From the NCBI GenBank assembly GCA_014378195.1, contig JACMOC010000071.1, positions 47,078 through 111,077 on the forward strand: 64,000 nucleotides of DNA, given 5' to 3'. Under the pieces are notes generated by a model, which saw only the letters and a program-made list of their open reading frames with translations, had not been told where the DNA came from and did not search any database. Shown one piece after another: positions 38,092 to 47,837 of this stretch (positions are counted from its first letter, which is position 1; each line of letters opens with the position of its first letter). The stretch is from Oligoflexus sp. (lineage in GTDB: Bacteria; Bdellovibrionota_B; Oligoflexia; Oligoflexales; Oligoflexaceae). Made by a program: the position numbers and the translations under genes.

Positions 38092-41013
38092 ATGGCATGC
38101 ATGGTTTCGTCGGTTCTCCCCCTTGCCCAGAAGCGATTGGGATGGGTGATGCTTGCGCTTTGTCTCTCGTCGACGGCAATGGCTCGCGGCTGGGAACTGC
38201 GCACGAATTCAGACACGCTCAAAATTTACGCCGCCGACGTGAAGACCACGGTGCCTGATATTAAAACAGGTGCCGATCTTGAAAACCTGCTCAATCGTTT
38301 TACCGAGGCCAATTCCCTGGCCTACCTCAATGCCTATCTTGAAAATAATACCGTGATACTGGAAGCCGAGGTTGCGCCGATCATCCGCTCGATCGTAGTG
38401 AAGACCCTCACTCGGTCCATTCGTTTTGATATCGAGAGCAAACTTGGCAAATATCTGGCCCAGACTGATTCCGAAGAATTACGAAGGCAGATCATCGAAG
38501 AAATCCTCGCCGACCTTCGATCAAAAAGTTTCTATCAAGCCCGGGTGCAGTTCGAATCCGCCCCAGGCGGATCAGGCGTGAATTATGCGCTGATCGTTGA
38601 CGAAGGTATTCCCTGCAAAGTGGCCCGTGTTGACTCCAATTTTTCCCTGCCGCCCCTTATCAATAATCCGTTTCGAGTCGGTATGGAATGTAACATAAGT
38701 GAGATTCGCAACCGCCTCACCGACCTGGAAAGAGAACTCGTTTCAGCGGGTTACAACCTTCAGCGCATCCAAACGCCCGCACTTATTTACGATGACAAAT
38801 CCAATACCGCGCGCCTTCGCTTTGAAGGCAGCCTCGGCAAAAAAGTTCGTTACAGAATAGTCTCGCCTGTGAAAGCGCCAGGCATGTTGTCATCAATGTT
38901 TGGCGATAGCCTCAATACGCTGGATGCAAGTATCACTGATCCTGACGCCATGGCGTCGGAGCTCACGCGCAAATACCAGTCCCAGGGTTATGACGATGTC
39001 GATGTCGGTCGTCCCAGGTTACATAACCTGGATCCGGAAACGATCGAATACGAATTCACTATAAATCCCGGCCCGGAATATCGCATTGTCGATGTGCAGT
39101 ACGAAGGCCTCATATCGATGACGCCCGAGGAGGCAAGCGACGCCATCGACATGAAAACAAGTGTCGGCGCTGCCCCTGTCTTTTCCCAGGAGCTCGTTAT
39201 CGCGGCACGCGATCGTTTGATCAGTCTTTATCAACGCAAGGGCTACTGGGATGTCGGCGTGTTTGAACCACGCATTATCAAAAACCCGGGGAACGGCGAA
39301 GTAAAGCTGGTTTTTGTCGTGCGTGAAGGCAAAAAAAGAACCTTTGATCGCCTCGTCATCACCGGCAATCAAGCGGTCCCAACCGAAGCGATCCAAGATC
39401 TGATCACATTGGAATCAGGCGATAGTCTCGATCGCCAAAAGCTTGTGACCTTCGAAAAACAATTGCGATCCCTTTATCGACAGAAGGGCTATCTGCACCT
39501 TCTGATCGCTGTGGATCTCGAACAGAATAGGGCCTTGAGAGATGTCGAAACACGCGTCGTGGTGCGCATTACAGAAGGCAAAAAAAGCCGTTTTGGCGAA
39601 GTTTTTGTTAAGGGTTTGATCAAGACGGACCAAAGGGTCGTCCAGAGGGAGATGCGATTCAAAGCAGGCGATGACTTCAACCCAGACGTGGTGGAAGAGA
39701 GCCGTATCGCGCTTGCTGATCTTGGGCTTTTCAGCTCGATCAGTATGGTTCCTGTCGAAACCTCAGGAGCGAATTCGGTCATTTCCTACTCGATTCTGGT
39801 CCGCGAAGCCCGGTCCGGAACCGTGAGTTTTGGTCCGGGGTGGAGCCGTGAGGAAGGGCTGCGTTTCTCCCTTGAAAGCTCCTACAATAACATCGACGGA
39901 ATGGGCCGGAAGGTCTTCTCCAAGGGCACCCTGAACGAAGAAAGGGATCAAACGGCACTCGCCGGCAAATCCCTTCTCGGACGTTATGCGGGCGTTGGAT
40001 ATTTTGAACCATGGCTTTTTGATAAACCTGTCGACGGGACCTTGGCGTTCAACTATAAAGCCGCCGCACTCAACAATCTCTGGGAGATCAGCCGCTCGGC
40101 CGAAGCGACCTTGAGTCACCGCGTGAGACAGCTCCGTCCTAAAACGCGCATCGAAGGATTTACACGTTATAAAGAGGCCCGCGAAGAAGCGGAAGGCTCC
40201 GTTAAGGATGCGACGCTTATCGACTCCGGGAATTTGCAGGTTCGGGAATTCGGCGTGCGGCAGATCACCGACGGCCGCAACAGTCTTGCCTGGCCGACAC
40301 GCGGTTATCGCGTGACGACCGATCTTAGCTCGGCAAACTTCGTGTTTGGCGGAAGCGTGAAGTACATTCGTTGGGGACTTGGCTATAACGTCTATCACGA
40401 GCTTATGAGCAACCTGGTTTTAGCGGCCGGCATCAACTATACAACCTATGAAAACGTCAAAAGACTCGACAGCAGCAACGTCCTGCCAAGCACAGAGCGC
40501 TTGCTGGCAGGTGGACCGGAAACCAACCGCGGTTTTAAAGAAAACACCCTCGGGCCAGCGTTTGTTGCAAGCAATGGCTCCCAACTTTATGATGGCGGTT
40601 CAAGACGCTCAGCGCATAAGCTCGAATTGCGCTATCAGGTCATCCCCGAGACCATGGCACTCACGACTTTTATCGACAGCAGCAACAGCTCGTTTTCGCG
40701 CAACGAGGAAAAAGAGATTACCAAGGAACACGCCGCTGTTGATGGCGTGACCAAACCCCTTTTTGGCGACAACGAGCCTTATCCTCTGGAAGCGATCTTC
40801 ACTCATCCAAGCTATATGTGGACGAAGAACTACGTTTCGTATGGACTGGCCGGCAACTACCTAACGCCTCTGGGTTCGGTCAACCTGTCTTTCGGCTGGC
40901 CGTGGAAACGCTGTCTAAACAATGCCGAAAGCTGCCTCTATCCCCGCGGTAACAGCAATTACCGCAAAATTCAAGGCGCCGTTGTCAGCTTGAATATTGG
41001 CGCGAACTTCTAG
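38092..41013 (+). CDS. tamA: TamA/BamA-type Omp85 outer-membrane assembly protein
   Basis: 973 residues. A signal peptide ends near SSTAMARG; the ATG at 38101 is an alternative start, and no good RBS precedes either. POTRA repeats cover about residues 180-560, for example VDVQYEGLISMTPEEASDAI, FDRLVITGNQAVPTEAIQDL and FGEVFVKGLIKTDQRVVQREM. The rest is the 16-stranded barrel with EFGVRQITDGRN, RLLAGGPETNRGF (the conserved barrel-folding motif) and an ANF end. More POTRAs than classical TamA (three) suggest a BamA/TamA hybrid. Order tamB-tamA is opposite to E. coli. Probably inserts proteins or lipids with the upstream TamB. Confidence 0.88.
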   Translation: MACMVSSVLPLAQKRLGWVMLALCLSSTAMARGWELRTNSDTLKIYAADVKTTVPDIKTGADLENLLNRFTEANSLAYLNAYLENNTVILEAEVAPIIRSIVVKTLTRSIRFDIESKLGKYLAQTDSEELRRQIIEEILADLRSKSFYQARVQFESAPGGSGVNYALIVDEGIPCKVARVDSNFSLPPLINNPFRVGMECNISEIRNRLTDLERELVSAGYNLQRIQTPALIYDDKSNTARLRFEGSLGKKVRYRIVSPVKAPGMLSSMFGDSLNTLDASITDPDAMASELTRKYQSQGYDDVDVGRPRLHNLDPETIEYEFTINPGPEYRIVDVQYEGLISMTPEEASDAIDMKTSVGAAPVFSQELVIAARDRLISLYQRKGYWDVGVFEPRIIKNPGNGEVKLVFVVREGKKRTFDRLVITGNQAVPTEAIQDLITLESGDSLDRQKLVTFEKQLRSLYRQKGYLHLLIAVDLEQNRALRDVETRVVVRITEGKKSRFGEVFVKGLIKTDQRVVQREMRFKAGDDFNPDVVEESRIALADLGLFSSISMVPVETSGANSVISYSILVREARSGTVSFGPGWSREEGLRFSLESSYNNIDGMGRKVFSKGTLNEERDQTALAGKSLLGRYAGVGYFEPWLFDKPVDGTLAFNYKAAALNNLWEISRSAEATLSHRVRQLRPKTRIEGFTRYKEAREEAEGSVKDATLIDSGNLQVREFGVRQITDGRNSLAWPTRGYRVTTDLSSANFVFGGSVKYIRWGLGYNVYHELMSNLVLAAGINYTTYENVKRLDSSNVLPSTERLLAGGPETNRGFKENTLGPAFVASNGSQLYDGGSRRSAHKLELRYQVIPETMALTTFIDSSNSSFSRNEEKEITKEHAAVDGVTKPLFGDNEPYPLEAIFTHPSYMWTKNYVSYGLAGNYLTPLGSVNLSFGWPWKRCLNNAESCLYPRGNSNYRKIQGAVVSLNIGANF

Positions 41014-41264
41014 GCCCACGACGCACCGCCCCCATCGGCAGCCACCCCGCTCCGTCCCCCAGCATTCCGATTTGTTTGTATGTATGTGTCGACAGTAGAG
41101 CAACTCCGCTGCGGCGCGCAAGACTTAAGATCATTCCAAGAACTCATCGAAACCGCTTAGTTTTCAGCAGTTTCTCAGACTGTTTGCGGCTTAGCGGGTT
41201 CTGCGCGCCGAGATCGACCCTTATCTTTTTTGATCTTGTTGTAACTCAGAGTTAATCACGCTGA

Positions 41265-42248
41265 TCATTCCCAGGATTTGGAATCCCAGCTCATAACGGA
41301 GGCACTTGTCCCACCTTCACTCGCACGAAGTGCCAACCAAAGATTATTCTCTTTATCAACAAAAAGGCCTTGGGCATTCGCCAACTCCTTCGGCAAACGT
41401 AGACCCGGTTTGGCCGCAAGGCTTGCACAACTATGACCTTCGAGGCGTTTCACCGTCTGCTGCGAGCCGAAAAGGACAATCAAGGACTGCGAATGATGGT
41501 CGAGCGTTATACTCGTGACATTTTGAGACTCCGCAGCGCTTAGACCTTTGACGGCACAAACGCGTTGTACCTGACAGACACGAAAGCTTGTTATATCGCA
41601 TTTAAGGGTCATCAAGGGATGCGGCCCCCCGCGGAGCCACACCACGTATTGGCTGCCATCGTGATCTTTCCAGATCTTGGGAATCTCGGTAATGCCAGCC
41701 AGGAGATCAGGATTGCGTTTTTCTTTGGCGAGAGCTTTGGTCATCTTCGTCTTAAGAGCCTGAGTCTCCGCCCGGGTCGGTTCGCCGCGTGCATCGCGAG
41801 GCGGTCGAGCAGTATCGAGTATTATATCGCCCGGCATAATCCAGGCTTTGAGAACATCGTTCCAAATAAGGAGCTGCTGATTTTTGCTATCCAGAAATGC
41901 CCAGAGCGGGGCAACGTGAAGAACCGACCTAATTCTTCGCTGTTTATCCTTGGGCTCAAAATTGATGCGTTCACTGCCCTCGTAAGGATTATGCAAAGTC
42001 CCGAAAGCGAGATCCTGCTCTTTGGCGTCAGGATTATAGTGGGACTTCATATAGAAAGCGCTTTCCCCCGGGAAGCTCAAGACTGTCTTGTCTTCGCGAA
42101 ACACCCCATAAATAGCGTTTTCCAAAGTGATTTGAAAATGTTTAAGAGCTTTAAAATCCAGCTCTTTTTCGGATGCTTTGGCGAAAGGCTCAAGTCCGCA
42201 AAGCGCCGTGCATGAGAAAACAAGGGGTATCAGGGCTTTCATTCTCAT
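41265..42248 (-). CDS. Exported protein of unknown function
   Basis: 327 residues with a signal peptide (ALIPLVFSCTALCGLEPFAKA). The start is the ATG at 42248 with AGAGGAAA upstream. The body is beta-rich and may include a propeller-like part, with SITLDHHSQSLIVLFGSQQ and LFVDKENNLWLALRASE resembling blades that read out events. Six or so Cys occur in the middle (LKCDITSFRVCQVQRVCAV). No known family. It is divergent from the large unknown gene at 42338. Confidence 0.65.
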   Translation of the reverse strand: MRMKALIPLVFSCTALCGLEPFAKASEKELDFKALKHFQITLENAIYGVFREDKTVLSFPGESAFYMKSHYNPDAKEQDLAFGTLHNPYEGSERINFEPKDKQRRIRSVLHVAPLWAFLDSKNQQLLIWNDVLKAWIMPGDIILDTARPPRDARGEPTRAETQALKTKMTKALAKEKRNPDLLAGITEIPKIWKDHDGSQYVVWLRGGPHPLMTLKCDITSFRVCQVQRVCAVKGLSAAESQNVTSITLDHHSQSLIVLFGSQQTVKRLEGHSCASLAAKPGLRLPKELANAQGLFVDKENNLWLALRASEGGTSASVMSWDSKSWE

Positions 42249-42337
42249 CGCATAGTTTCCTCTGAGGGGCCCGTTCTCGGACGCATTTCATGATAGAATG
42301 AGGAGGATTGCCTTGTACACAGGAGCATCGATTTCCT

Positions 42338-44845
42338 ATGCCAGAATCCCAAGCGATACTCGATTACCTCAACAATCAGCACTCTCAAGAACGCTTAAAA
42401 ATACTTGGCGGATTGCGTGCGAAAGAGGAATGGTTTCCCATATCACTCGCTTCGGACCTCCTTCGTCTGAAGCTGCACCATGAAGAGCACATCGCAATTC
42501 TGCATGCCACGCAGAGCAAACAGCGTCTTGTGTTTGAAGATTATATCACGAGTCAAATCGGAAACTGGGATCAGAACGTGGCGGCTGCCGCGCTTTGGGA
42601 ATGGGCTTTGCGCAGCGACTGCATCATGTGGCATCGCACGCTCCCGCTTTGCACCTCTCCGCTTTCCACCCAGCGGATTCGTTATACCCTCGCCGACCTC
42701 GCCTGGTATGGTGGCGGATATTCCTTGCTCCACTATCTGGTTAATACAGAAGGCATGGAAGAGATGTCTGTCGCGTATCACGCGATGTTATGCTTTCGCG
42801 CTTTACAATTTGATATCCGCTCGGAACGTTTGATAAAGCTGGCGAAAGATGCTTATACCCACGATGCCGCACATGCGTCCATCGCGCCCGAAAAAACGAT
42901 GCCGTATTATCTCGCCTACCTTTATCGTTATGAAGGCGCCTGGCTCAAAGAGCAAAGCTCGCACCACGGACTCTCCTCGATCTGGGCCCAATTTGCCAAG
43001 AGCCTGATCGATGGCAAAGGTGTTGAAAAAGAACTTAAAGCGTTCATGGCCCTCAGCGGATCCGACTTCAAGAAAGCAGACCAAAAAGCGTTTTTACGCC
43101 ATTGGCCGAGCCTCTGGGATCGTCACCACATCACGCTCGATCAGCTGACTTTTGCTTTCAAAACTCTGGCGGAACATCCCTGGCCGGAAGCGGCTCACTG
43201 GGAATTTATCGCGGGCGTCCCCCAAAAAGTCCTGATGATGACGCTCCAGCATATCGATGACCCGAAAGCCTTTATTTTAGCGCTTAATCTCGGCGGAAGT
43301 TTCCTCGACTTCGACCAGCAGACGGTTTGCGTCGACAGACTTCGTACGGTTTTGCAAGGGGCGTCCGATCCTTCGCAACTTCTCAACACGGTTTTGCCAC
43401 GGTATTCCGCCCTGCTAAATACTTCAGGCAATTCAAGCACCTTCTCAAAGATCTTCCAGGAGCGTCAGGTCATGATCAAGGCTTTCCGCAACGCGGAGAG
43501 CACAGAGATCCAAGGCCTTGGCATCTGGGAAAAAGATTTCACGCCGGAGGAGACCAATCGCCAGAATTTCTTTGCGATGGCATACAACGGCAAAAAAGGC
43601 GAAGCCGCAAAAGGCGCGGATTTCTGGGCTGCTTTGACGAATGCATGGCTCACGCCCACGCCCGAAAAAATCGATAGCCTGGCGCAGCTTGCGCGTCAGG
43701 AGCCGCAGATGTTCCATCTTTGTTTTATCGATACCTTGGGACGTTTCAAAGGAGCCGACAACGCAGCCCTCAAACTCCTCGACTATATCCGCAGCAAGGA
43801 AGAACCCGTATTGCGCAGCATTGTCTATGCATTACAAGGCATTAGCACCGTTCGGGCCTCCCAGGAACTGGTCGCGTTTTTAACGAGGCCCAATATCAAC
43901 GCGATGCTCCAGCTCGAGATCGCACAGCTCCTTAAGGAGCGCGATGTCAGTCATCTTCAAGCTGAATTGCGCTCTGCTCTGAACGACCTTCATTATCGAT
44001 CGATGACCGACAGCCTCCATATCGGGCTGCATGATGCGATCACGAGTCTGTTGATCATCGATGACGCTGGCAAAGGCCCCATAGCCGGATCAGCCCCCAG
44101 CGGCGATGGAGGATCCACGCCGACTACAGCTGATCTCGACAGCATACTGGAACACAAGATCAAGCGTTACGGCGAACTCTCCAGCGAAGTCAAACGCGCG
44201 CTCCGCACCGCTCAATTTTTCCATATCCAAGTTGAAAAGGTGCACAATCGCCTCGAAACGATCGACCTTTCGCCAACGATCGACATGCAATATAAAGCGC
44301 TTGAGATCTGCTTTCGGGAGAAGTTTGAAGACGCGGCTGGCGAGCTGATTCGAAAGGGCCTTTTGCAGCGCAAACTCGATATCATCGGCTATGCCCGGCC
44401 TATTCCTCAGGCCATGGATGATTTCGAAATGTACATCGAGAATTTGTCGATCGTGAATACAATACCTTTCTTTAGTCGCTTTAAACTGCGTAAAATGCTA
44501 CGCGCAATTTGCCAGTATCGCCCTGGAAAAAGATTCACTTTGGATGGCCTTAAAGCTTTTGCGCTGTTCTTTATTTGTTTTTCGCGCAAAGATTGTCGAT
44601 TCGGATTGGGCGATATGTTCCCCATCCGCACGATGACGACCGACGAACTTTTGCATTACTGTAAAGAATTGCACATCTTCCAGGACTTCCGAAACCGCGC
44701 CGCGCATGAGGGATTCCATCCAGACGCCAGCAACAACCTCGACAGCATCTGGCAAAGCACAGCGACCATTATCGAAGGCATGTTTCTGATCGCAGACGGT
44801 CTTGAGCACGCCGAGGGATTCAAAATACTGCTTAAAAGTAGCTAG
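42338..44845 (+). CDS. Large unknown protein with HEPN-like C-terminus
   Basis: 835 residues from the ATG at 42338; the track start is a TTG ten codons earlier. AGGAG lies 13 bases upstream. Mostly helical, with a long repeat-like middle (HEAT- or armadillo-like in character; LAQLARQEPQMFHLCFIDTL, VASQELVAFLTRPN). The C-terminal 120 residues (KLRKMLRAICQYRPGKRF...) contain FRNRAAHEGFH at residues 784-794. This is the R-x4-H pattern of HEPN nuclease domains. The rest of that domain is helical, which fits. HEPN proteins are often RNases in toxin or defence systems. This assignment is a pattern match only. Followed by a degenerate GGDEF gene 54 bases downstream. Confidence 0.55.
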   Translation: MPESQAILDYLNNQHSQERLKILGGLRAKEEWFPISLASDLLRLKLHHEEHIAILHATQSKQRLVFEDYITSQIGNWDQNVAAAALWEWALRSDCIMWHRTLPLCTSPLSTQRIRYTLADLAWYGGGYSLLHYLVNTEGMEEMSVAYHAMLCFRALQFDIRSERLIKLAKDAYTHDAAHASIAPEKTMPYYLAYLYRYEGAWLKEQSSHHGLSSIWAQFAKSLIDGKGVEKELKAFMALSGSDFKKADQKAFLRHWPSLWDRHHITLDQLTFAFKTLAEHPWPEAAHWEFIAGVPQKVLMMTLQHIDDPKAFILALNLGGSFLDFDQQTVCVDRLRTVLQGASDPSQLLNTVLPRYSALLNTSGNSSTFSKIFQERQVMIKAFRNAESTEIQGLGIWEKDFTPEETNRQNFFAMAYNGKKGEAAKGADFWAALTNAWLTPTPEKIDSLAQLARQEPQMFHLCFIDTLGRFKGADNAALKLLDYIRSKEEPVLRSIVYALQGISTVRASQELVAFLTRPNINAMLQLEIAQLLKERDVSHLQAELRSALNDLHYRSMTDSLHIGLHDAITSLLIIDDAGKGPIAGSAPSGDGGSTPTTADLDSILEHKIKRYGELSSEVKRALRTAQFFHIQVEKVHNRLETIDLSPTIDMQYKALEICFREKFEDAAGELIRKGLLQRKLDIIGYARPIPQAMDDFEMYIENLSIVNTIPFFSRFKLRKMLRAICQYRPGKRFTLDGLKAFALFFICFSRKDCRFGLGDMFPIRTMTTDELLHYCKELHIFQDFRNRAAHEGFHPDASNNLDSIWQSTATIIEGMFLIADGLEHAEGFKILLKSS

Positions 44846-44899
44846 AAACGCCAACGTCTCGTCTAGCCTTAAGCGCCAACGTTCAAGGATATCCTCTCT

Positions 44900-45868
44900 A
44901 TGTCTCCGCAGCCGACCATACTTTTTGTTCTCGACACCCCCAAGGACGAGACGGCACTTCGTGGCGCCTTTGAATCCTTCTACTCTTTGCAGTTCTGCCA
45001 TGATCCCGACCAGACGCTCGATTTCATCGCGCGCTCCAAACCCGCGGTTGTGGTCCTGAGTTTTCAAACCGACCTCATCAGCCCTCTCGCTGTCGCGCAC
45101 GTGCTGCGCGGTGATCCCGTGAGCCCCTACATAGGCCTGATCTATATTTCGCAGCAGGACGGCAATGAATGGCTCGATCGCGCGATCATGGCTGGCGTTG
45201 ATGTATGCCTGCCCGAAGGCCGCACGTTGCTTCAGACCAAAACCGCACTGGAAAGCGTTTTGCGCCTCCGGCAGGCGAAAGAGGAAGTCGCGGCGATCAA
45301 CGCGAAGTTTCACACGGCCTACCAGAGGTTTAAAAGCCTCTCGGCCGTCGATGAGGGCAATGGTCTGGGCAACTTTCATTTCCTGACCAATCAACTTCGT
45401 CTCGAGTTCAAACGCGCGCAGCGTTACCAGAAAAACCTGGTTCTCCTTTTGGTAAGAGTCGACAGTCTAAGCGAAATACAAAACCTCGACCCGGCTCAGG
45501 ACAAACTTCTGAATGCAGTTGCTCAAACGATTTGTCGCTCCGTCCGTTTTGAGATAGACACGGCAGGTCGTGCTCGAGGAGCAGAGTTCATCGTCATACT
45601 CCCTGAGACCGATATTGACGGGGCTATTTCCGTCGCGGAACGTCTTCGCGAAAAAGTCGCGACTCTCTACGTCAACGAAGGCATGGAGCAATTGGCAACG
45701 TCGGTTGGGTTGGCCCATTTCTGCGGAACACGCAGCAATTTCCAGACCTTTGAAGAATTTTTAGACACTGCGACGCTTGCCGTTCAGTGCGCTCAACATC
45801 ATGGGGGCGATCAATACTGGGCCCTCGATACATCCTCAGAAGATCTGCACGAAGAACGCATCGCTTAA
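44900..45868 (+). CDS. Degenerate receiver-GGDEF protein
   Basis: 322 residues. The N-terminal CheY-like domain (residues 1-125) has Ser at the phosphoacceptor position (AVVVLSF, Ser 54). A coiled linker (about 125-150) follows. The C-terminal domain has GGDEF-type topology, but the signature reads RGAEF at residues 226-230 instead of GGDEF, with the metal-binding Asp lost. It should not make cyclic di-GMP; it could still bind GTP, c-di-GMP or a partner. Similar degenerate pairs serve as effectors. The gene lies 54 bases after the HEPN-like gene and is likely cotranscribed. AAGGA precedes the ATG. Confidence 0.75.
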   Translation: MSPQPTILFVLDTPKDETALRGAFESFYSLQFCHDPDQTLDFIARSKPAVVVLSFQTDLISPLAVAHVLRGDPVSPYIGLIYISQQDGNEWLDRAIMAGVDVCLPEGRTLLQTKTALESVLRLRQAKEEVAAINAKFHTAYQRFKSLSAVDEGNGLGNFHFLTNQLRLEFKRAQRYQKNLVLLLVRVDSLSEIQNLDPAQDKLLNAVAQTICRSVRFEIDTAGRARGAEFIVILPETDIDGAISVAERLREKVATLYVNEGMEQLATSVGLAHFCGTRSNFQTFEEFLDTATLAVQCAQHHGGDQYWALDTSSEDLHEERIA

Positions 45869-46034
45869 TCCCATTTGACACCCGTTGGATGGATAAAATC
45901 AGTGTATTCTTCGCTGATTTTAACTTCGTGCTGGCCTTCTCAGGGCTACCGGCTCGTCAGTTGTCGACTCGGCGTAAAAGTGTTATCCATCGTAAGTATT
46001 TTAGAGGGATCTACACGCATTTGAAGGAATCATC

Positions 46035-46763
46035 ATGGAAAAGAAAGTTGCCCTGGTAACGGGTGCCTCACGAGGCATTGGCAAAGCGATCGCCCAATCG
46101 TTTGGTCAGAAGGGTTATCTCGTTGCTATTCATTTTCGCTCGCAGGAAGCAGAAGCCCAGGCACTCGCTCAGACCATCGAAGGCTCGAAGGTTTTTCAAG
46201 CCGACCTTGGTAATGAGGATTCTTGCACGCAACTCGTCAAACAAGTGAAAGAAGCGTTTGGCCGTATCGATGTTTTGGTCAACAACGCCGGCATGAGCAT
46301 CGATCAGCTCATCACTTTTGCGAAACCCGCTGACTTCGACCAGGTCCTCAACGTCAATCTTAAGTCTGTATTTAACCTTACCAAAGCCGTATCGCGCGTA
46401 ATGATCAAACAAAAAGGTGGCTCTATCGTCAACCTTACCTCTGTCGTCGGTCACACAGGAAACGGCGGCCAAAGCATGTATGCAGCGTCCAAGGGCGCAA
46501 TTACCGCGTTCACCAAGAGCATCGCGGTTGATCTTGCTTCGTTCGGCATTCGGGCGAATTGCGTGGCACCTGGTTTTATCAAAACGGATATGACCGATAG
46601 TCTCACCGACGAAGTCAAAGAGGGAATTTCCGCAAAAATCCCGCTTAAACGCCTTGGAACCACTGAAGAAGTCGCACATTGCGTCGCCTTTCTTGCCTCC
46701 TCCGAAGCGTCTTACATCACGGGCACAACCCTTCATGTCAACGGCGGCATGTACACGACGTGA
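46035..46763 (+). CDS. fabG: 3-oxoacyl-[acyl-carrier-protein] reductase FabG
   Basis: 242 residues, a short-chain dehydrogenase. NAD(P)-binding TGASRGIGKAIA is at residues 9-20, NNAG at about 86-89, catalytic Ser in NLTSVVG, and YxxxK in YAASKGA. The C-terminal KTDMTDSLTDEVKE and TGTTLHVNGGMYTT are typical of FabG. It reduces beta-ketoacyl-ACP in fatty acid synthesis. AAGGAA precedes the ATG. The ketosynthase gene starts 12 bases after its stop. Confidence 0.93.
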   Translation: MEKKVALVTGASRGIGKAIAQSFGQKGYLVAIHFRSQEAEAQALAQTIEGSKVFQADLGNEDSCTQLVKQVKEAFGRIDVLVNNAGMSIDQLITFAKPADFDQVLNVNLKSVFNLTKAVSRVMIKQKGGSIVNLTSVVGHTGNGGQSMYAASKGAITAFTKSIAVDLASFGIRANCVAPGFIKTDMTDSLTDEVKEGISAKIPLKRLGTTEEVAHCVAFLASSEASYITGTTLHVNGGMYTT

Positions 46764-46775
46764 AAGGCTTTGCCA

Positions 46776-47783
46776 ATGAAAAGCACTTATCTCCATGCGA
46801 TGGGTCATTTCCACCCAGAAACTGTCGTTCCGAATTCGTTTTTTGATACGCTCGACATCGGCTCCGAAGAGAGCTGGATAGAAGACCGCACAGGGATTCG
46901 ATCACGCCGTAGCGTTCTCGCGATAGAAGACATCGCCGACCTCAGGTGGGGTCGCAAAACTTTGCAGCAGCTTCGCCAGGAAGGTCGCGTGTTGAGCATC
47001 GCCGATTTTGCGACCGAAGCCTGGAAGTGTTTGATCACACGTTATCCCGATCTCGATCCCAAAACGATCGACACTTTGATCTGTGGAACGTCCATTCCAG
47101 ACTTCGATATCCCAGCAAACGCTTGTACAATCGCTGCGAAACTCGGCTGGAGTTGTTTGTCCTTTGATGCAAACTCAGCCTGTAGCTCCTTCGTGCTCGA
47201 TCTGCATGTTGCACGTCAAATGATCTCAACAGGTGCCCAAAAAACCATGGCCATCTTCAATCCCGAGCGTTATTCGCTCCGCATGGATTATACAGACCGC
47301 AATTCGTGCATACTTTTTGGGGACGGGTGCTCAGCCGCGATCCTGTCGTCCGAACATCGCCCGGGGTCGCTTCGCGTTGTCGACACCCTTCTTTATTCCG
47401 ATCCTTCAGGGTGTGACCTTGTCAAAGTCCCCGAGGGCCAGTGCTTTTCCCAAAACGGCAAAGCGGTTCAGAAGTTTGCGATCACACGAACGATCGAAGT
47501 GACCGAACAAATCCTTGCAAGAAATGATCTGTCGCCCAAAAACGTCAAGTATTTTACGGGTCATCAGGCGAATCTCCGCATGATCACCTCTGCTGCCGAT
47601 CGCCTCGGCATAGCCACGGATCACCATTTGCACAATGTTGCCGAGCTTGGTAATCAAGGGGCTGCGGGAGCGCCTTCGGTACTCTCAATGAATTGGGATC
47701 GGTTTGAAAAAGGTGATCTCATCGTCCTGGCAGTCGTCGGGAGTGGTTTGACCTGGGGCGCAACTATTCTGGAGAAGACCTAA
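46776..47783 (+). CDS. FabH-like beta-ketoacyl-ACP synthase III
   Basis: 335 residues from the ATG at 46776; the track start is a TTG two codons earlier. Thiolase-fold ketosynthase III with the active-site Cys in DANSACSSFV (Cys 136), His in TGHQANLRMI and Asn in LGNQGAAGAPS. A specificity loop insert (IADLRWGRKTLQQLRQEGR) sits after residue 50. The motifs deviate from housekeeping FabH (GNQGAAGA for GNTSAAS; TGHQAN for PHQAN), so it may use unusual starters or partners. With fabG next door it may make a specialised lipid. Precise role unknown. Confidence 0.82.
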   Translation: MKSTYLHAMGHFHPETVVPNSFFDTLDIGSEESWIEDRTGIRSRRSVLAIEDIADLRWGRKTLQQLRQEGRVLSIADFATEAWKCLITRYPDLDPKTIDTLICGTSIPDFDIPANACTIAAKLGWSCLSFDANSACSSFVLDLHVARQMISTGAQKTMAIFNPERYSLRMDYTDRNSCILFGDGCSAAILSSEHRPGSLRVVDTLLYSDPSGCDLVKVPEGQCFSQNGKAVQKFAITRTIEVTEQILARNDLSPKNVKYFTGHQANLRMITSAADRLGIATDHHLHNVAELGNQGAAGAPSVLSMNWDRFEKGDLIVLAVVGSGLTWGATILEKT

Positions 47784-47837
47784 GAATTGCGAGGTCTCGA
47801 TCAGGCTGGATGCCATCTCATAATGTAAGGATGTTCT

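Noticed and set aside
41215-41240. AAGATC/GATCTT-type repeat as a terminator of the 41265 gene
   Set aside because: Stem is short with a long loop and no T-run on the minus strand.
44498-45394. 298-residue minus-strand ORF across the HEPN-like/GGDEF junction
   Set aside because: Antisense to two plus-strand genes with coherent domains; no motif, and codon pattern is that of a mirror frame.
45875-45910. TTGACA upstream of fabG as a promoter
   Set aside because: Candidate -10 boxes lie 13 or 24 bases away, outside the normal 16-18 spacing.
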